Of a DNA stretch of 64,000 bases, positions 58,501 to 64,000 are shown piece by piece. This stretch comes from Saccopteryx bilineata. Taxonomy: Eukaryota; Chordata; Mammalia; Chiroptera; Emballonuridae. Where the stretch lies: contig NC_089490.1 in the NCBI RefSeq assembly GCF_036850765.1, positions 98,010,074-98,074,073 of the forward strand, read 5' to 3'. The notes under the pieces were generated by a model. That model did not search any database and was not told the origin of the DNA. It saw only the letters and a list, made by a program, of their open reading frames with translations. Each line of letters begins with the position of its first letter. The stretch's first letter is position 1. The position numbers and the translations under genes are program-made.

Positions 58501-60604
58501 ATTTTTAAATACTTTCCCCATATAGTTGAAAAGGTATATTTTGCCATTGAGTTTTTTGAAATTTATTAGTATTGTTTATAAGAAAACATTCCAACTTATT
58601 CACTCTGTATGCCTAATATATATTTAATTTGTGGTTGAAATTCAAGCCCTTTCTAACTATCTGCCTAATTTTAGTACATTGTAAGTATTGCTTTAATTCT
58701 ATTTTAATCCTCAGATACTTAGTTGCCTTTAATTGTCTCAGCCTGTTACTTTTTCCAAAACCCATGCAAGGTTTAAATTATAATGTTTATATAATTTAAT
58801 AACAAGTTTCCTGACAAAGCAAACTGTTAGAATATAGTAAATGAAATAAATACTTAGAATATTTTATCTTTTTATATAGACATTGCTAAACATCGTAAGT
58901 CTTAAGGCTCAAAGATTAAATAAAACGTATTACATGTTTTTCATCTTTATGTTTAACTACTGTTTATGAAGTATTGGAATCAACAATAGGCTCAAATCAA
59001 GCATCTATTTTAATGCTGCTTAATTTTTCCACTTCATGTGTGAATTAGCTAAGAGATACTGCAATTTAAGGAATAATGACTAAACCCTTTTTTTATTTCC
59101 TGGTTAGTTTTCTTCTAAAGGAAAGTACTGGATTTTTAACATTACCCAGACATTCTCTATATAAAGAAAACTAGGGAATTAGAATTCTCTTACAACCATC
59201 TTTTAAAGCTAAGAATATTTTTTTAGATGAAGAAATAACTAAATAGAATATAAATATTTTTATAAGTTTAGAAACAATGGGTCTATGCAGATTTAGATTT
59301 AAAAATTCAATCAAATATTGAGAGAATACTATTTTGCGAATCTTCCAATCTTGTTCTGATGTCTGACTTCATTTGCATTCCTGCACACCAGGTTGGTGTG
59401 GGTGATGTTACAGCAGCATGACTATAATCATCTCCCCTTGGGAAATATAAGAAGAATAAAGAATGTTGGCCATTTGGGTCACTCCTTGGAAAATGTCAGA
59501 AGCATAATAGAAAAAAACAAACCTGAATCTACAAAATCATTAAAAATTAATTTATAAAAATATCAAAGGTATCTTTATAATTATGGAAAACACACACTCA
59601 CACTACTAAGGGTATAGATAAGACTTTATTTAACTATCACTAAGTCCTCTCAGCAAACTGAATGTTTAATAATATATAAAAGTTTTTAAAACTCTACTTA
59701 TTTCAAATCAATTGACTATCCAAAAATTTGCATCTTCCTCTGGTTCCATTTCATGGTTTACAGGGAATTAGCTTTAGCACTCTTCTTTAGAGCATAGGCT
59801 GAAAAGGCATTTTAATTCCTACCTCAGAGTAATTTTAAAACCACATCAGTTATTTTTCATGTGCAGCTGTTTTTTATCCAGAAATTATTGCTCTAGGCAT
59901 TTTTACTTTACCACACATTTTAGAAGAGAAGGAATGAAGGGGAACCAGCTAATCTACAAATATTTCACCAACAGTAGATCAGACCAAAAAAAGGTGAGGG
60001 GGAGAGTTATGAACCAAAACTTCTTTAGAAATAAGAACTGCTCATCAATGGTCTGCACATTGAATATATAATCCACTTTACTTGCATTTAATTATCACTA
60101 AAGAGTTGATTTTCATTTTACTTTCCCCTCTACCATGTATTGTTTTAAGAGGGATTTACATGTGTGCTGGAAAATAAGGGAAGCGTAAGGCTGTTCTCAA
60201 GAGGCTTACAATCTGATTGGGAAGACAATGATTGCATGTAAAATAGTGGAAGAATAACATAAAGTAATAAAACACACACTAGAGACTGGATGCCAAGAGG
60301 AAGAAGAAAAGAGAAGAGGCGGAAAGGAGCAGGAGGAGGGAAAAGCCGGATGGTGAGGGTAAAATTTGGATAACTGGAGCAGGGAAGATATTCTCCAAAG
60401 CCATGAGTGAAGGCTTAAAGTGAATAAAGAGTGTCTGGGGCACTCTGGGTAGGCATGTCTTACGGGAGCCGGAACACAGAAGTAAGTAGAATAATAAATT
60501 TTAACACTGGAGAGAACTTAGAGGTCATCTTTCTGAATATGCAAAAACTTCTTTTATAACATCTCTGGATGGTAATCATTTAACATTTACTATTATGTTT
60601 CTTG

Positions 60605-60845
60605 ATTGTTTGTTTAACAAAAACACTTACTGTTTTCCAGATACTGTTCTAAAGACATATATAGAAACTCAAGTGGTTTCAGAACAACGCTGTGACAGAG
60701 GTATGGTCATCGTGCCCACTTTACTGATGACAGAATGAGATAAGTAGAGGATACGTAATTAGCCTCAGGTCACAGAGCTGGTGAGCAGCCTATCCAAGAT
60801 CCTCACATAATGGGTCTGGCTGCAAAGCCCACACTCTGACCAGGT
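60605..60845 (-). mobile_element. MIR SINE
   Basis: CAGATACTGTTCTAAAGACA, GATGACAGAATGAGATAAGT, GTCACAGAGCTGGTGAGCAG and GCCCACACTCTGACC: reversed MIR. Confidence 0.7.
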
Positions 60846-61424
60846 GCTCACCCTTTCCCAGGGTGGATGGCCCTTCCACCATTGTCCAGCTCAAACGATT
60901 AGACATGAGGTCTAAAACCTAAAATTTTTCATACCTTTCAGCATTATTTGTGGTGTAAATTTGCCTCATAAAAATTCAGCTCTCAAGCAAAGAGCACTGT
61001 GGAACTCTAAGGATTTGAGTCGATTGAATTAAAACAGTCACAAAGTATAGTTATCTAGTACTTGTTTAATACTAAAACCAGTGATGTCTATGAGTTTTAA
61101 GAAATTATTTAAAAAATATACAAAGTTAATCTAATTTGACAAATTTAGTGGTTAATGTGGTTGTCTATTCATTTGAGGAAGTCTTTAAACAGCCCAGTGG
61201 CTCAAGATACTATAAAATATTAAAGTATACTAAATACTAAAGACCATGGAATCACTTTGGAGGTAGAATTTTCTCTGTGAATTTGGAGAATGTTTATAAT
61301 TAAGAATTCCTCTTGGCAATCATTCAAAATTATGACACCACTTGAGAAATGGAGACTGCAAAGACTGAGACTGGCCTCTTATCCCAAAGCCAGATTCACA
61401 TAACCCTAAATACTGGGTTTGCTC

Positions 61425-61510
61425 ACTCATTCATCCAGTCAATATTGACTGAGTTCCTCTGTGGCCCAGGCATTGTTTCAGACCCTGGGGATTCTGAGGA
61501 TTATAAAACA
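61425..61510 (-). mobile_element. L2 3' end, reversed
   Basis: TCATTCATCCAGTCAATATT, GACTGAGTTCCTCTGTGGCC, GACCCTGGGGATTCTGAGGA. Confidence 0.55.
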
Positions 61511-61876
61511 GACAGGTTTCTATTCTAATGACACTTAACATTCTTTGGGGGCTGACCGGTACAGGTGAGATTTAGTCAAGAGTTTTACGTATTTTCTGTT
61601 TTGCCAAAATTATACTGTGTTGGATTCTTATCTGTTCTCAATTACTTCTATTTTGTTACCAAAAATGAGAAAAAACTGCAAGATCTTGAAATATGCTTAC
61701 AACTTAATAAAAAGAAGATAACTTGACCTACAAAGTCTATTTTTCCTGGAGAAGCATAAGGAAGTGGAGCCAGCTTTCAGGAACCTCTGGGGTTTAATGC
61801 CAGCAGTCCTCACTAAACTTCTCCCCAAGAGAAATTTCACACTTAAAAAAATTTTTTAAAGTGTCAATTAAGGTAA

Positions 61877-62045
61877 AGCTCTGCCGGGTAGCTCAGTTGA
61901 TTCAAGCATCATCTTGATACACCAAAGTATGGGTTCAATCCCCAGTCAGGGCATATATAGGAATCAACCAATGAATGCATAAATAAGTGGAACAACAAAT
62001 CGATGTTTCTCTCTTTCTCCTTCTCTCTAAAAATAAATAAATAAA
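61877..62045 (+). mobile_element. VES-like SINE, uninterrupted
   Basis: GCTCTGCCGGGTAGCTCAGT start, GGGTTCAATCCCCAGTCAGG B-box, GATGTTTCTCTCTTTCTCC and an (AAAT)n tail. Reference for the split copy at 6719. Confidence 0.85.
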
Positions 62046-62471
62046 GTAGTTTTTAAAAATTTAAGTAAAATAAACACAAATTTAGCATATGGTATGAGCA
62101 TATAAAAACAAAATATTTTTTATCACAGAACCATAAATTGGCATAATAATCAAATGTTATTGTAAGATCTTGGCTATAAAACTGGAAATATGTGTCTATT
62201 GATTAAGCCTGCCATGACTCATCTAGAATGATTTTGTTCCAAGGAAAAAGTTGGTCAATCATTTAAGCACTTATGTTAATAGCTTTTTTTTAATAAAGAG
62301 AAGTCAAATGTTTCTAAGTTCTTACAAGTCCAAAGAGAAATACAGTAGTTAAATCTATAACTGAAAATTGAAAGACTTTACATGGTTATATATTTAGTTG
62401 TAAAATATAATATTGTCTCCATAGAGTTTAAATATTTATACTGGTCATTTTGTTTAAGAAAACATCCTGGG

Positions 62472-62839
62472 GCCCTGGCCCGTTGGCTCAGCGGTAGAGC
62501 GTTGGCCGAGTGTATGGAAGTCCTGGATTCAATTCCCAGCCAGGGCACACAGGAGAGGCGCCCATCTGCTTCTCCACCCCTCCCCCTCTCCTTTCTCTCT
62601 GTCTCTCTCTTCCCCTCCCACAGCCAAGGCTTCATTGGAGCAAAGTTGGCTCGAGCACTGAGGATGGCTCTGTGGCCTCTGCCTCAGGCGCTAGAATGGC
62701 TCGGGTTGCAGCAGAGCAACAGCCCAGATGGGCTGAGCATCGCCCCCTGGTGGGCTTGCCGGGTGGATCCTGGTCAGGCGCATGCAGGAGTCTGTCTCTC
62801 TGCCTCCGGCTTCTCAATTCAGAAAAATACAAAAGAAAA
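62472..62839 (+). mobile_element. Long tRNA-derived bat SINE, full length
   Basis: GCCCTGGCCCGTTGGCTCAG start and complete body. The duplication AAGAAAACATCCTGGG (62456-62471) / AAGAAACCATCCTGGG (62840-62855) differs at one base. Confidence 0.94.
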
Positions 62840-64000
62840 AAGAAACCATCCTGGGAACATTGTCCGTTACAAAAAAGGATCAGTATTCATGCTCTTTGCT
62901 TTAAGAGAACAGAACTCTTAAGTTTTCTTGAACTGCCTCAATGAAACAGCTACTTGGAGCCCTTTAAATCTCTGATAAAGTCCGTATGTTTTCCTATATT
63001 TATTACAAAGGATTGTGGAAGTTTACGGTGGCCAAATAATTAGAACCCAAGATAGATTCTCTCCTCTTACAGCAGGTTTCATTTTTCACATGTAATTTTA
63101 CAACTGGTTCTATGACCGACTCAGTCTATATGTGGTCGCTGCACCAAATCAGGACTCTAATAAAATACTCTCGATTTACTTTACCAAATACATATAATAG
63201 AGTTGTATAGTAGGGTAAAAATAAACTCTGGTACCATCTGATACCATTCTCATGGCATTAACATAATCTCAATTGAACAAAACCACCATTTAAAAAATTT
63301 GATGCAATTTACCTATTATAATTGTGGCCTTAAGTCACTTAAATAAAAAGGTTGTCATGATAAACAAGAATTTCTTTTTGACATTCACCACCTGATTTTG
63401 GTAAATTAATAATGTGACTATCAGAACTTAGAGTCCCTGGAAAAAGGAGGCCTTTTGAATAATGAAAGAATCTGGAACAAGCAAGATAAAGAAGTTTCAA
63501 GCTTATTTGATTTACACTATGTAGGGAAAGTTCATTAAGTTGTATTCATAAAATCAACTACTATTACCTAATTTGGGCTAAAGATTGCTTTTCAAATATT
63601 TATGATACAAGAAAATAAATAAAGAGTTAGAAATTCTTTCCAGTTAGCATGTGTAAAATGAAGACAGTTGGACAAATAAGCACAAGAATATATTTTTAGT
63701 TTGTGGAGCAATTCTTGGGGTTTAGTTTGCTCCTCAGGGAAGAAGAAGCTTCCAAATAAATATTTTAGCAAAGAAATAGGTTATTAATTTTTTTTCTTAG
63801 TCTGATAGAAAAAATAATACACAAATACTTTGGTATCTGTACAGCATATATTTTTCAAATTAAATATAGCCCACGTTTGGTTAATACCTGAATTTACAGG
63901 GCTAGTTTCCACCCCATTCACTCACATAATTAAATTACTTAGTCCAAATTGTGTGCAGGCCTCAGCTACACGTTCTGGTTATTGCCAGAGTGAAAGCAGA

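Larger units (their letters stand above)
39081..64000. other. Upstream flank of NTN4, no functional gene recognised
   Basis: This 25 kb is AT-rich and carries SINEs, L1 pieces, MIR/L2 remnants, two DNA transposons and one histone pseudogene, all listed separately. In human the next gene upstream of NTN4 is SNRPF, divergently transcribed; I see no SNRPF exon here. Stretches without anything I recognise: 39080-40120, 40305-41470, 42310-42710, 43100-43400, 43580-44260 (except a poly-A run), 46000-47110 (46600-46750 is faintly L2-like), 47475-49030, 49375-50310, 51907-53180, 54110-55870, 56630-57090, 57890-58250, 58500-60600, 60850-61425, 61510-61875, 62045-62455 and 62860-64000. Enhancers may be present but cannot be seen without alignment. 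Confidence 0.7.

Overview
This looks like nuclear DNA from a bat, most likely of the horseshoe-bat lineage (Rhinolophoidea). That assignment rests on the repeats. At least 20 tRNA-derived SINE copies begin with variants of GCCCTGGCCGGTTGGCTCA or GCCTGACCAGGCGGTGGCG. They carry a B-box-like GGTTCGATTCC, a pyrimidine-rich middle and an A-rich tail, and many sit between target-site duplications. I associate these families with Yinpterochiroptera from general knowledge; no search was run. Old mammal-wide repeats (MIR, L2, L1M, MER5A, MER20) fill much of the rest.

Only one protein-coding gene is supported: the 5' end of NTN4 (netrin-4) on the minus strand. Coding exon 1 (37928-37982) gives the start codon and signal peptide. 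Coding exon 2 (34639-35168) gives the first part of the laminin N-terminal (LN) domain. Together they make exactly 195 codons, joined across a 2.76 kb phase-1 intron with GT/AG ends. A GC-rich CpG island (about 37.1-39.1 kb) covers the start. Everything below 34639 is the first 34.6 kb of NTN4 intron 2; I find no exon 3 in it. Everything above about 39.1 kb is upstream flank without a recognisable functional gene.

The intron and the flank are dominated by transposable elements, several of which give a readable order of events. At 9.8-10.6 kb a hAT element with an exact 8-bp target duplication contains a truncated U6 snRNA pseudogene and a SINE. At 11.0-12.5 kb an antisense L1 contains a SINE, which contains a 5'-inverted (twin-primed) L1. 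At 1.7-5.2 kb an antisense L1 with its 5' end present is split by a pogo-like DNA element and a SINE. The flank holds a processed pseudogene of histone H3.3 (about 56.0-56.6 kb), a second hAT element with an exact 8-bp duplication (57.1-57.4 kb) and a mariner-type element (40.1-40.3 kb).

I found no new biological system. The most interesting signals concern repeat biology: signs that the long SINE family grew from several tRNA-like modules, a SINE with an internal 143-bp duplication, the twin-primed L1 and the snRNA pseudogene. Repeat boundaries are by eye. They are near base-accurate where target duplications are given and otherwise good to about 10-50 bases.
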